Source of the DNA: Hyphodiscus hymeniophilus
Lineage: Eukaryota > Ascomycota > Leotiomycetes > Helotiales > Hyphodiscaceae
Assembly (NCBI GenBank): GCA_016508695.1
Contig: VNKQ01000018.1
Span: 124,001 to 188,000, forward strand
DNA: 64,000 bases
Direction: 5' to 3'
The translations under genes were made by a program, and so were the position numbers. The notes beneath the pieces are model-generated. The model was not told the DNA's origin and made no database searches. It worked only from the letters and a program-made list of their open reading frames with translations. The first letter of the stretch is position 1. Every line of letters starts with the position of its first letter. This document shows, in pieces, positions 10,764 through 23,300 of this stretch.

Positions 10764-11733
10764 TTTTATGTATGGTAATACCAAAAATTAGGATGTGGTG
10801 ATGAAAAAGCAGAAAAGCATAGACTGAACAAGTACCAATGAAGAATATCACACAAGAAAATTTTCGAGCTCATTATATTCATTCATATATCACTTCATTC
10901 TAGCACATAAGACGGCCTAGCCTTCGTCATTACCATTTCCACACCTCGCTTCTAAGTCTCTGTCCATGGCCAGGAACCACAGGCCTCGAAATCTCCAGAT
11001 CGACAACTGCTTCTGTGTTGGTTCGACGCGCCGGTCCATTCTTATGGGAATAGCTGTTGAGCTCCCTAAATACGAACCAATTGAAACAATCATTCCATTG
11101 GGACCCATATTACGGTCGAAGAAGCGTAGCAGCCACTGTGAGGATAGGGCCTGGGGTTGGTTATCTCCTAACGATAATAAGCCTGAGGAGAGTAGAGTGG
11201 CAGTGGGTGAGGCATCATTGGTTGTAAGAGTCTCGGTCTCAGAAGGAATCATAGGTTTTCATGTCGAGTGTGTAAGTGGCCCTGGCCTGGGTGCAATCGA
11301 GTCGGGCATCGAACAATCTAGCATTTGAAGGAGCGTTTATGAACGCTTGAAAAGAGCATGGGAGGGAAGGACAAATCCCTGTACGCTGTGTTTTCTGGTT
11401 TGATGTTTCTATGGTGTTAAAAGAAAAGGGATACTGGACTTCTGTTTATTCGCTCAATGTAGTATTAATGGAGGACTGCAAGGGATTTCTGTTCGTAAAT
11501 ATGTAACACAATGCTTCAACTCCGAAACGATGCATACGACCAGAACGCTCACAGCATATCCATTTTGCCACAGCCGAATGAAATGTAAACTCCTTGCCAG
11601 GTACATATCTCCGACACCCAATGATGGGAAATAACTCCAAGTGCCTGAACAAGCCAACAACCCGAAGCTAGATAACAAATCCTCCGATCATACACGGGAA
11701 ATAGTAACGATTCTTTATACCCATCTCGCAAGA
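10764..11733. other. Intergenic between convergent genes
   Basis: 970 bp between the ends of the malonyl-CoA synthetase and the telomere-protein gene. It contains only an unsupported minus-strand frame (listed separately) and A/T-rich sequence likely to carry both polyadenylation regions. Confidence 0.35.
10917..11252 (-). CDS. Hypothetical small ORF, doubtful
   Basis: An uninterrupted 111-codon frame beginning MIPSETETL and ending NDEG. The second half (WLLRFFDRNMGPNGM, then IWRFRGLWF) is less random-looking than most small frames nearby. It has no recognisable domain, no splice support, and sits in a region expected to be 3' untranslated sequence of two convergent genes. It may be an orphan gene or chance. 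Confidence 0.2.
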   Translation of the reverse strand: MIPSETETLTTNDASPTATLLSSGLLSLGDNQPQALSSQWLLRFFDRNMGPNGMIVSIGSYLGSSTAIPIRMDRRVEPTQKQLSIWRFRGLWFLAMDRDLEARCGNGNDEG

Positions 11734-14700
11734 TTATACACCCCAAGCTTGGGTTTCAGGCTCCGCATGCTCGACAGACCGGCGCTCAACACGCTTCCCA
11801 CTTCCACTCACACTCGTGGCTTTCGAGTCCGGCGTCGAAGGTTTGGACATTTGCCCGCTCTCACGCCTCTTCTTCGCTAGGAACTCTCTGTATGAAGGTG
11901 GCTTTTTCAACGCCGACGTACCAATGCTAGTATTACTCACACGAGAACTTGAGCTCGACGCGATCGGTCTGGTGACAGGTTGAAGGGCTGGTCTCGTCGT
12001 CGCCGGCGAACCAGATGGCTGCATTTTCAACAGCTCTAAGCCACTATTTCGCTTCCTCTTGATCGAGTCGTTCCGAGGTAGTATATTCCGAGGGGCAACA
12101 GAAGGCGTTGATGCACGGGAGCTCTCGGGTTTCGTATCATCTAACCAGCCCTCTACCTTGTCCGCTTTCGATTCCACTAGTCCGCTGTGCTGCAATAACG
12201 CAGCTTTCGACACCGGCGCACTTGGTTTTTTGAATAAGGCAGATGCGCCAATGGAGCCAACTCGGATATCATTAATGTTGAGCGAACGGGTTTTTGGAGT
12301 GGTCTTGCCGAGGATAGGGGAGCCCAGCGAGTCAATGTCGCCTGAGGTAGTGGATCTCTGATTCGATCTGGATGGTGTATGTCCTATATCAAATTTTCTA
12401 GACCTCCGTTTATCATCACCGAGGAAGGGAGAGATAGGTACGTCGTTGGGGGAGTTTGAGGTGGTCGATTTTTGTTTTGTATCAAAAGTAACGGACGTTG
12501 TTCTGATTCGAGAAGAGAAAGTTGGGGCAGTCATTGATGGTCTGTCAAGAGTTGTCGGTGCCGATTTCTCGTCACTTTGGTGCCACGGTAGAGATCGACG
12601 ACCCGTGGAGGTATGTGGAATTACAAAATCACCTTCATGATTTTTGGGAGTTCTCAAAAGGCGGGGCTTTTTGGTGGGTTGGAGTTGGCTTGGTGTCTCA
12701 AAGAATGGACGTTTAGCAAAGACTCGTTCGAAACGTTGTGAAGGCCTAGGTTCGGATTCGGGAGCCGTTCCAGGCTCAGAAAACTCAGTGGTGTGAATAG
12801 ACACCCTCCGAGTGCCGTTCTTTCGAGTCTGGTCGCTCTGTGGATTATCAGAAGCTATAGAAGATGATCCGTGCGACAAGTGACTTTTTGAAAGGTCAGC
12901 TGGCGGTGTTACTTTGCTGAACAAAAGGCGGATTTTGTCAAGCTGTGCTGGATCCAGAGTTGAAAGAAATCTTTTCAGAGTTTTGGGCGTCATCACCTGC
13001 TGTTGGAACATAGGAGGTTTGTCCATCATATTGAAGTGTTCAAAGCCAGTCATCATCTTGTCTCTCGTCCGACGGGCGGCTTGTATGTGTTCCAAATACT
13101 CCTCAGCGAGGAAGCGAATAAAATCGTCCCATAGCGATGCACGCAGGAAATAGGTGCCTTTTGTTTCTACTAGCCACTCGATGTAAACCAGAGCCCAAAC
13201 AAAATTCTTTTCCTTCCCCTTGTAGCTTGGATAAATCGACTTGAAGTTATCGAAATCTGTTTTCGGAGGACAGCTGCGGCGTTGTTGATCTACGATGGAA
13301 TTAGCGATGTCCTCTTTGTGGGTCAAGTCCCGTGTATCTGCCATCTCTTGACTATCCGCCGATCGCTCATTCGGCGTTATAGTAGCTAGAACTTGGACTT
13401 GTTCCCCTCCATCGCCGAGATTTTCATCGTCGGAGTCCGATGATAGTGACAAAATATCAATTATCTTCTCTTGCTGAATTCCCATTCGCCTCGAGCTCTG
13501 GGAACTACGAGTAAGTATCAACTCATCTAGTGGACCCGAGATCCCAACCTCTGCCTTGAAATTAGTGGGAGATAGTGGCGAAGTGAGGATTGCAGGTATC
13601 GATGGCTCGCTGCTGTCAGCTGCTAGGGTGCCCTCCAGTTTGTGGGTTCCAAGCACAGTCTCGCCTTGTCGATCCAGGATTGAAGAATAGACGAGAGACT
13701 CGCCTTGTGAGCAAATAGGGTTGTCCGATGGTCGGACTGAAGACGCTTGGCCTATTTCTGGAGAAATTGGCTGGGATTGGACAATTTGTACCACTGGTGG
13801 GTCTTCTGTTGGCGAAGAATAACTTTGATGTAAGTCTTGATATCCGGCTTTCGCCAAGTAGTTTGTGTCTCTAAACTCCGACTCCTTCGTTGGAGATAGT
13901 GGCGGAGAGGACGCAAATTGTGATGAAGGTGACTCTGCAGCAAGCATTGAGTTATTTTGATGAAATGTACGCCTAGCGGCTCTGACCAAATCTTCTGTGT
14001 TTTTGAAATCAGGCTGGGTCTGACTGGCTTCAATATTCAGGGACTTGTGGATTTTTGGTGGAATGAACTCTGCTACGTCCAGCTCCAGCTCAACGTGACC
14101 CCTTTGTTGCAGATGATCGCTCTGCTCAGATGAAAGTCTTTCTGCATCAGATCTTGTTTCTGATAGCGCAGTATGAGGAGAATATGAGGTCAGTTGTTGT
14201 GGCAAACGAGATAGAGGCGAGACAATCTGAGAACTGTTCCTTCTCGTTATTGCTTGTATTGGACTTCTTAGTGATCGACCCGGAGTCGACACCAGCGAGG
14301 AATGACCTGCGCCATGCCTTGCGAGTTGTGAAGATCTGAGTTCTGTGAAGAGCTGCTCTTCTGGCGTCTTGTCCTCCTCGATCGCTTCATCGGCGTGGTC
14401 CTCTTCCTGCGACCCGGAGCGCTGCTCCTCTGCTGTATAAATTATAAGGCCCGAATGGCGGTCGGAAGTCGTAGGTTGACCTCTCTCCGCACATGATAAG
14501 CACTCTTGAGAACTATCATTGAAGGTTGCCGGAATGGGATCAGATGATACATGTCCATCCATATTTCTTGCATTCTCAAAGGTCCTCTTTTGGCGTTTTG
14601 GATCATGTTGTTCAGCGCTACGCAACGCTCTCGCCTCACGTGGAACATTGTGATCGGGGGTTTGCTCAACTTGAATGACTGGCTGATGGCCACTAGCCGT

Positions 14701-16604
14701 TGATGGAAGCTCCTGAGATGTCTCTTGCTCTTGGCCAATGCCATCATCCTCCTCATCCAATACGTCATCTATTGCATATGGCACCGCCATTTCCAGCTCC
14801 TCTTCATCGCCCGGACTACTACTAGGAAAGTCGAAATTCCTGGGTCGGAGTCTCGAACTCGTGTGCCTTTTTATATAAGAAGGCGAAGGTGGGTTTGCTG
14901 TCTGTCCTGTAGGGGGGTCTGGTGTCGTGCTCGGTGCGTCAATTTCAGCCAAATCGACAACGTCGCTGCTAATATTCTCCGAGGGTGGGCCAGCGGCTGC
15001 TTGAGGACGACTGGGTCCGAGATCATCATAATAGCTCTCAGCCCAAGAAATGGCAGACTCGCTATCGTTGTCTAGCTCTTCAAATTCTTCCGGCTGAGAG
15101 TCATCTTGTTCAGCAGTCTCAACAATTTGGGCGTCGTCTTCCGAAACTTCTTCCTCTTCGCCTTGATCGCTGCCAGTGGCTGAACACTCCGGTCTCTCGT
15201 TGTCATGTGTGCGTCCACCATGCGGGTTCCGTTCGGTGAAAGAAATCAACTCATGAGTCACTTCGGGAGGAAGATTCGCATATGATGCCCGACTGCTATT
15301 TTCTGGTTGCCACCAGGAATCCGCTGAGGCTAAGAGAGCCTGCTGATTCCTCGGGATCTGGACATACCTCCTGGGTACGCGCTTCATGCCCTCGAACAAG
15401 GTTTCGTACGAGGTTCGCGCCATGAAAAAATCGGACACATCTCTTTGGGCTGCATCTTCGACGGGTCGATTGACCGGAGTGGGTTTTGACGATCTCTCTT
15501 TCTGGGTCTCTTGACTATTTTCTTTTTCACTATCATCCGGCATGAAAGCTGACACAGTAAGGAGTTCCAAGTCCTCTGAAGGAAGTGCAACTTCTTTTGA
15601 GTCGTTTGAAGGTACAGAGGATTGGCTGTTGGCTTTCGCATCCAGCCTTGAAGATATTTGTGCTTTCCGAGTCTCCGGCACCGGTTGTAGGATTTTGATT
15701 GCATTGGCAGTGGTTTTACGAGTTGTAGCGCTGCTCAGACCCGCTCGGGAGCCACTTATAGCGGCCGTCTGTCTCGGCAGGTTGAGCAGGCTCAAGAGAT
15801 CGGGCCCTTGGGGAACACGGACAGCAGCGTTGAAGTCGATACCAATCTCTCTGGCCACTACTTGCGTAGCAAAGGCTGTTTGTGTCGTAATGCTCGCTAT
15901 CGGAGATCTCTCGCCATCCGTAATGTCACCAGCTTGGGATTGTATATCTAGGGCATCATCCAACACATGTTCGTCGTTGGTCTCGGAACCAGAAATAATA
16001 CTGTCCAATTGTGTCAATACGTCCCAGATGCTTTCCTGTTTCTCGATTTCGGTCGGTGCGCCAAACGTTCGCTCTCCAACACTGCCTAGTTTCTGAAACT
16101 TCGTAACTCGGAATGTCAAGCTCTCGGATGGGGAAGAGTTGGGTTTGTATGTCTATGTCATGATTGAGTGGGGGCATTCCATATTCAAGTGAGAATTGTT
16201 ACCAAATAACATTCCGAGATGCCTAAGACCCCTCCAATTGTACTTTGTACGGCGTCCCGGATGCCTCCAAATTCGGCGGCGCATTCGACAGTGAAGGCTG
16301 CCCTGATTTTCGTCGTGCCGTCCGAAAGTGTGACATCAAAGGCGTCATGGCTTCTTCCATTATACTGTCAATATCAGCAATCGGTTGTGGGAGGCATAAA
16401 GCAAAAAGATTGGAAGTGGCCTACTTCAATTAGCTGCACTCGGCCCGGCCTTTTGAGATGCACTGATACAGCAGTCGGACTGCAGTCGTAAGGGTATTTC
16501 TGGAGAGTTTCTCCTGCAGTATACTGAGACTTGAGGGTGGCTAACGCGCTCGAAAATTCATCCAGAACCGCAGGTGCAATCCAATTCTTCATCATCGAAG
16601 ACAT
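11734..16604 (-). CDS. Telomere-capping OB-fold protein, TPP1/Tpz1-like (shelterin)
   Basis: A protein of about 1586 residues. Exons on the minus strand are 16604-16425, 16364-16203 and 16152-11734, with introns of 60 and 50 nt. Splicing rebuilds an N-terminal OB-like fold: it starts MSSMMKNWIAPAVLDEF, resembling the Trp-Ile start of the TPP1 OB domain, then has SDGTTKIRAAFTVEC, GISECYLTY and LTFRVTKFQKLGSVGE. A long acidic, Ser-rich linker follows. A helical Trp-rich block lies around residues 1080-1220 (VWALVYIEWLVETKG, LWDDFIRFLAEEYLEHI), then a basic tail (KKPPSYREFLAKKRRESGQ). In fission yeast Tpz1 bridges Pot1 to the double-strand telomere proteins (family knowledge). The TPP1 assignment is inferred from OB layout and motif style; telomere binding is not shown. 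It diverges from FAB1. Confidence 0.6.
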
Positions 16605-17364
16605 TTTCGCGTCAGTCGCGCGTACATGTCTAACAGATAGACAAGACAGTATTGGTGGGGCGTTGTTCGTGAGTAAGCTTGAACCGATAGGATACAGATG
16701 ATCTTTGAACTGGTTCTGCCTGGATTGGACGTGTGAGTGGGAGAAGGCAAGCCCAGTCGTCCATATGCCTATCAGACTCTCATTCTCGAGGTTGAAGTTG
16801 AAATATAAACGCGCGCGTTGGTTCGAGACGCCAGATCCCGTGCCCGTGCTCAAGCCAACTCTAAAGTTTTAGCGTGTGGCTAAAAAGGTGGCGTAGGGAA
16901 GCTGAACCGAGGCGGTGCGTCAGCGTTTGTTGACAATGAATGAATTGCCGTCCTGGTGGGATCAAAAGAAAGCAAGCAAGAATACGACCATTTCGGCGTC
17001 GCCGCCATTCCTTCGAACCATCACCGTATGACTCCAAAGTCAGCCCGCTGCATGAACCTGGCTTCAAGCAAACATCTGTATGCTTTCAAGGCAGTTGCCA
17101 CTCTTTCAGGGTCTGTACAACTACCTCCCAAACACTGGACTGGGAAGCTGATTTGCGGACATAAGGCGCCGCTGGCCACCTCGCTGGAGACAGCATCACT
17201 CTGCAGAGGGTGGCATGGTCTTCTATTTACAGGCCCGTCCTTTGAAGCGGCAGAGCAGTTCAAGCACGACAATCGACTAAACTAATCTATTCCTCCTGCA
17301 CACCACAGTGCTTGTCTAATACACCCGAAGTGGTACATGAAGGGTGTTTAAACAGCTCACCAAT
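16605..17364. promoter_or_regulatory. Shared upstream region of the TPP1-like gene and FAB1
   Basis: 760 bp between divergent start codons. Open frames in it (for example 16956-17285 on the plus strand) show no domain and overlap expected promoter and leader sequence. Confidence 0.4.
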
Positions 17365-20300
17365 ATGTCAAATATTGATTCTCCGGCCCCTGTGGCAGGC
17401 CAGTCATTTCTGCCTTTAGGATTTGGATCTCGCCGAGGGTCTATTGCCTCTCTGTCCAGTACCGCACCATTTGACCGAGAACAGCTTTCGCAGGCTCTAG
17501 ATAAGATACACAGCACAGCTTGCCAATCAGAGACTCTTACTACATTCAACGAATTTGCTTCCCCTCCTTCCTCCTCTTCAAATACCGAGCAAAAAGGGTT
17601 AGCTGGGGATATAATGCAGAATGGTCTGAGTGGGCTTTACAGTCGATTTCGAGGAGCTGTCGGTGTTGGGAAGGAAAAACCTAACGCTTATTCTAATAAA
17701 GGCGACAGTGAGAGCATAGAAAGCGTACCCGCCCAAGGCCACAATGCTCCAACGCCGACATCGAAGTCGTCTGCTGCTCCAACCAGGGAGGACAGCGTGA
17801 CTACGATATCACCTATTCCCTTGTCCACTACGTCTTCCAGAATACAATCCCCTACAGCCTCCTCCTTTGCTGCTGCATCCTCTGAGAGTCAATCCCAGGC
17901 TCTAAAATCGTCAAAAACATCCTTCACGTCGTCTACACCAGCTACGTCCAAATCGATGGCATCGACTAGGCCATCTATAACACCGATGACCAAAGCTACG
18001 GCCTCCACTGCAGTTATTCCGACTCTTGCACCTGTCAATGTAACCGCTTTCAAGGATGGAGATAAGGATCGAAATGGTGCCTCCGAAGTAAAGCCTTCGG
18101 ACAAATCAGCGAAGCAAGAGAAACTGATGCCTCTGCTATCGGCAGACGATCGCGATACATCGGGGTCATTTGTCTTCAATCAGGGGCGGAGAAGCAAGCA
18201 CTCAACCTTGGATGGTCAAGATGAATCCGATGGGTCTGTTGATGGTGATGGCGATGCTGTATTAGTGGAGCAGCGTGATTCTGTGGGAGCGGATGGTAAT
18301 CTGGATATTATAAAGAAGGCTCAGAGCAACTCAAAAACAGCGTCATTGGCATTAAGTTCCCTCAAGGCATCAGATTCTACTAGACCGAACAACAATCCTA
18401 GACCCGCCGAAGGCCCGAGGCGGCCAGCTGCAATTGAACGTATCACACAGTCACATCTGCCTGGCTATCAAGCATCCCGAGCCTCATCTACCGATCGCAG
18501 TACAGCTCAAACGAGTCCCATTAATACTTCAGCCCACAATAGTGTACGCCATGAGTCGTTCGCCGATAGTGGATATCCGGTGGGATACCCGGGTAAACTG
18601 GGAATTCCTGGAACTACAATGAATGAAGGTGCTCCTGAAGTTGTTAGCGCAAGACTCGAGCAGATGAGAAAACAGGTTCTAAGCAAAGAGTTCTGGATGG
18701 CAGATGAGATCTGTAAAGAATGTTTTCGATGCGGCGATGCATTTACTGCATTCCGTAGAAAGCACCACTGCAGAACTTGTGGCTGTATATTCGATTCTAA
18801 GTGTACCTCCATCATTTCCGGGGCACGGTTTGGGGTACAAGGTTCCTTGCGAGTCTGTAAGACCTGTCTTGATATCATCAATAGACGGCATGACAGCAGT
18901 GGCTCGGAAGACTCTGCCGATGATTCTGCACTCCCGACATTCTTCCAGTCCCAACAAGCAAAATTTGATTCTGCTCACAGGACCGTGGCGCTAGAAGGTG
19001 ATCAAAATCACGAACCTAGTCGCATCGGTGTTAGAGACGACATGCATGTGTCCACCCCAATGATGGCAATACCAGCTACTCGTAGGATAGGAGACTCCAC
19101 AAACAGGCGGTCGGCGATTCTTGAAATTGATGCTCCCCAACTTAGTCGCCCAAGCTCGTCAAGATCTCTCAAATCTCTGTCCGCCGCGGGACGACCGCCA
19201 TCTTCGGGGCACAAAAGACACCAATCCAAACACAACTTTCTAGGGCGCTTCAAGTCTACTGCTGAAGAGAGAGCACCATTCCATCGTGGGATTGGAGATG
19301 ATATGGGAAGGAAGTCACGATTACCTGCATTCCACGACGACAACATCATCGATCCTGACTTGGCACCTTATATGTCAGATGAAGGGTCAAGCGCGGACGA
19401 GCAAATGAGCATATTTACGACTCTGAACAGCGCCAATACCATTAGTCCTAGTTTTGAAAATGATAGATCCGGCTTCGGCTCGCTACTCAGCGCAAGCAAA
19501 CGACACAGGGTGAGGAATGGCGAGAAGAGTGTCAGCGGTGTCAGTTTTACCAGCCGTGGTATTGATGACAACGGAAGTACCACCGTGGGGGATTCACTCG
19601 GCCAAACCGGAGACGCAATCTTAGTGCTGCGAGTAATAATCTACACCACAGTCGAACGTCCCCGCGCGCGCTTACACCAGGCTTTGGTAACTTGGAGGAA
19701 GAGATATCTGCTGTTGATGATTCGCCGATGGTACCTATACCTAGGATGACACGAAGTGCCTCGATGAGGGATGCAAGAGCGCCGGCGGTTGAGTTGAACA
19801 ACGCAAGTTTGCACCACGTCAAGCGATTGCTACATCAACTCCTCGAAGATGCCAGTATTCCGAACGTCTCATCGTGGGAGAAAGCATTGATACCGATCCT
19901 CTTACAGTGTACAGATGATGTGAACCCCAATGTACGGCTAGGTGATGACATCGACATCCGCCATTATGTGAAACTCAAGAAAATTCCGGGAGGGAGGCCA
20001 GGCGATACGTCTTATGTATCTGGAGTCGTCTTCACCAAAAATCTCGCTCTGAAGAGCATGCCTCGAAGTATCTCAAACCCGCGGATTGTTCTCGTTTCAT
20101 TTCCCATCGAGTACCAGAGACATCAGCAACATTTCATGAGCCTTGAGCCTGTGATTGCTCAAGAGAAGGAGTTCCTACGTAATATGGTAAATCGTATTGC
20201 ATCCCTTCGACCGCAGCTTCTCCTTGTACAGAAACATATTTCAGGACTCGCACTTCAATACCTGGCGGAAGCCAACATCGCTGTAGCCTATAACGTCAAG

Positions 20301-23300
20301 CAGTCGGTCATCGAAGCTGTTTCGCGGTGTGCACAAACCGAGATCATCTCTTCGATTGACATGGTGGCTCTGAAACCGGTCCATATCGGAAAGAGCGCTG
20401 GATTTGAGGTCAAGACATATGTGCACAACGATATTCCGGGGAAGAAGAAGACCTATATCTACCTATCTGGGTGCCCCAGAGATCTTGGATGTACTATCGC
20501 TTTACGAGGAGCGAGCCTCGCTGTTCTATCAAAAATGAAACGAATCACCGAATTCATGGTCTATGTGGTTTACAATCTCAAGTTGGAAACTTGCCTGATG
20601 CGAGATGAATTTGTCCTCATTCCGTCTGTCGCAGAAGGTAACCTCTCACCGAGTAGGCAGCTTGCAACTCAGGCTGCACAGTCAGGGAATCCGGATCCCA
20701 GTACTCCGCGAGATACGATCGCTGCTGCAAGTGATAAATTGCAGGCTATCACTGATGCCGGAAACAAGTTCAAACAACTTAATAAATTACAAGATTCGGG
20801 GCAGAGCGGAGAGGACAAGTCAGCTCAAGCGAATGCTGATATCATTAACGCAGACGACGTACCGGAGGAACAGAAGCAGAGCGAACAGCCAGCAGAACCT
20901 CCTAAACTCATTTCAGCTCATGCGTCTCATTCACACCCTTCTCATGAAGATCATGTACCGGAAGACATTCCAATGCCGACATTCTACAGCGACATGGTGG
21001 CAAAGCACCAGACCAAGCTTCTATCTGCTTCGCCATTTGTCAAATTCAATCAGCCATATCTTCTCGTGAAGTCACGAGAACAGGAGCGGAGACTTGTGTA
21101 TCTCAAGAGGCTGCGGGACCAGGATACCTTCGAGGAACAAACGGAAAACGAGAAAGCGAAACCCCCAAAGTTTCAACTCATAAAGCCCGATATGGTACGC
21201 GAAACAGTAAAGAGGGCTCCGAGGCAAATCATGGAGGTTTTGCATGCCGTGCACGATGCCGAATATGATAAAGCTCTACACAATTACCAAACTCAGAAAC
21301 GTCAATGGGAAAATTATATCCAAGGGAATCTGAACCTCTTCGATCCTTACGCTCATCAAAATATTACTGTTCTCTACACCGTGGTATGCACAGCAACATC
21401 GATTCCGTGTTCTGGTCCCGACCTAGTGGCGCTGGCATTTTACAATGAGCATGAAGTTACACGCGAGTTTGAATCGGATTGCACCCTCGGCCAATATGTC
21501 GAGGATTTGTGCATGAGTGCCAACACAATCTGTACTTCGAATGGTTGTGAACGAAAGATGTCTGAGCACCATAGAACTTATGTTCATGGTGAGGCCCGTA
21601 TCACGGTCTTCATTGAGAAATCACCATGTAAGATCAAGGGCCTTCACGACTCGATTCTCATGTGGAGCTACTGCAAGATATGCAAGAAAGAGACACAAGT
21701 GATGCCAATGTCAGAAAGCACATGGAAATATTCCTTCGGCAAATACCTCGAACTCTCATTCTGGAGCAGCGAGTTACGTCTAAGGGCTGGTTTCTGTCCG
21801 CACGACCTTCATCGAGACCACCTACGCTTTTTTGGGTTCCGCAACGTGGCGATGCGCATTCACTATGACCCTATCGATTTACTAGAGATCATTGTTCCGC
21901 GAACCAGAATCACCTGGAAAGTGGACAACGATCTGAGGTTGAAGAATGACATGTTCACAAAGATTGAGGAGCGATGGAACCGCTTCATGACTTCAGTTCA
22001 TTCCCGGATCAAGGGTATCAATATCGATAGCGTCGACCCCCAGAAAACTGAAGCATGCAAGGCGGAAGTAGAAAGACTGAAGAAACTCGCGCAGGATGAG
22101 CATGCTGCAATGTTGCGAAAACTTCAGCAGAAATATATGGAGTCAAAGTATTACGAGATTATCCCCATGAACAGAGCTTTGCGCGCAATGCAGGAGAAAG
22201 TGGCAGAATGGGATGATGCATTTTCCGAGTTTGACACCAACTTCTTCCCGTCTGAGAAGGATATTCGCCGACTTGCTGCTCTTCAGTTGAAGAAGATGTT
22301 CATGGATAGAGATGACTCCTCTACCAGCCTTCCGGTCACCGACACAACAGAGACAACGTCTGATGTGGATGAAAAGTCACCACACGCGTCGCTGGAGCTG
22401 AGTCGAAACCCATCAAATGTGTCCAGTGAAGAAGTTAACGACTTCTTATCGTCCGTTGTTGAGGAACATTCGACCCCACAACCCACCCAAGGCACACAAG
22501 ACTTCCCAGTCGAGACTAGCGATCCACATTCGCTGGAGCTTGACCGTGAAGGCATAGACCATCTTGACCTTGCCTTTCCCAAAGCAAGTGACGATGTGCC
22601 AAATGTCTCAACCGGAACCCCGGTTTCCACCAATGCCACCGTCACTTTGATCCCACTAGAAATGAACCAGACTACGCCGGCAGATTTTCCCAATTCGCCG
22701 TTAGAGTCAACGCTTTCGGAGAAAGTGGAGAGGCTGCGGAGAGCCAACCGAATTATGCCAGGTGACCCTACTTCAAATACGTCTGACGTCTCAGGGATTC
22801 CGAGGCCATCTGAACGTGGAACACCAAGACGAACAGGTGCTGCTGTCTCTCCGCCACTGAGTCGCACGCAGTCTCAACCAGCAGGGACCCTCCGCAGGCA
22901 ACCAGTCTCAACCCCCTCGTTTTCTAAGCACAGAGAATCCAAATTTACTGAAGGATCAATGGGAACTATGGAGCCTTTGAAAGCATCAGCGATTGAGCCC
23001 GCAAAGCCGTCCGACAGGAAACTCTCTGAGAGGCTAGGCTTGGGCGCGCTCAAACCCCACCGCAAAGCTGGTCATTCCCTAATTCCTCGATCTGTTCATG
23101 GCAAGCAGAGGAAAGAATCAAAAGTGTCAACATTAGCGAAGCACTTCGAGCAACTCAGTCGAGAGTTTGAGAAGGAACGGCTTCGTGACAGGAAACAACG
23201 CGCTGCGAAAGTCACCCAAGCTCGGGCATTCCCCAAGGCATCCTCGAAGCCTATTGTCGAAGTTTACAAGGATGTCAATGAAGCTGTAGAGGAGCGAGGC

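Noticed and set aside
15542..16096. Plus-strand 184-codon frame inside the telomere-protein gene
   Set aside because: Antisense shadow of a low-complexity coding exon.
16956..17285. Plus-strand 109-codon frame upstream of FAB1
   Set aside because: Lies in the expected promoter/leader of FAB1, has no recognisable domain and overlaps other frames.
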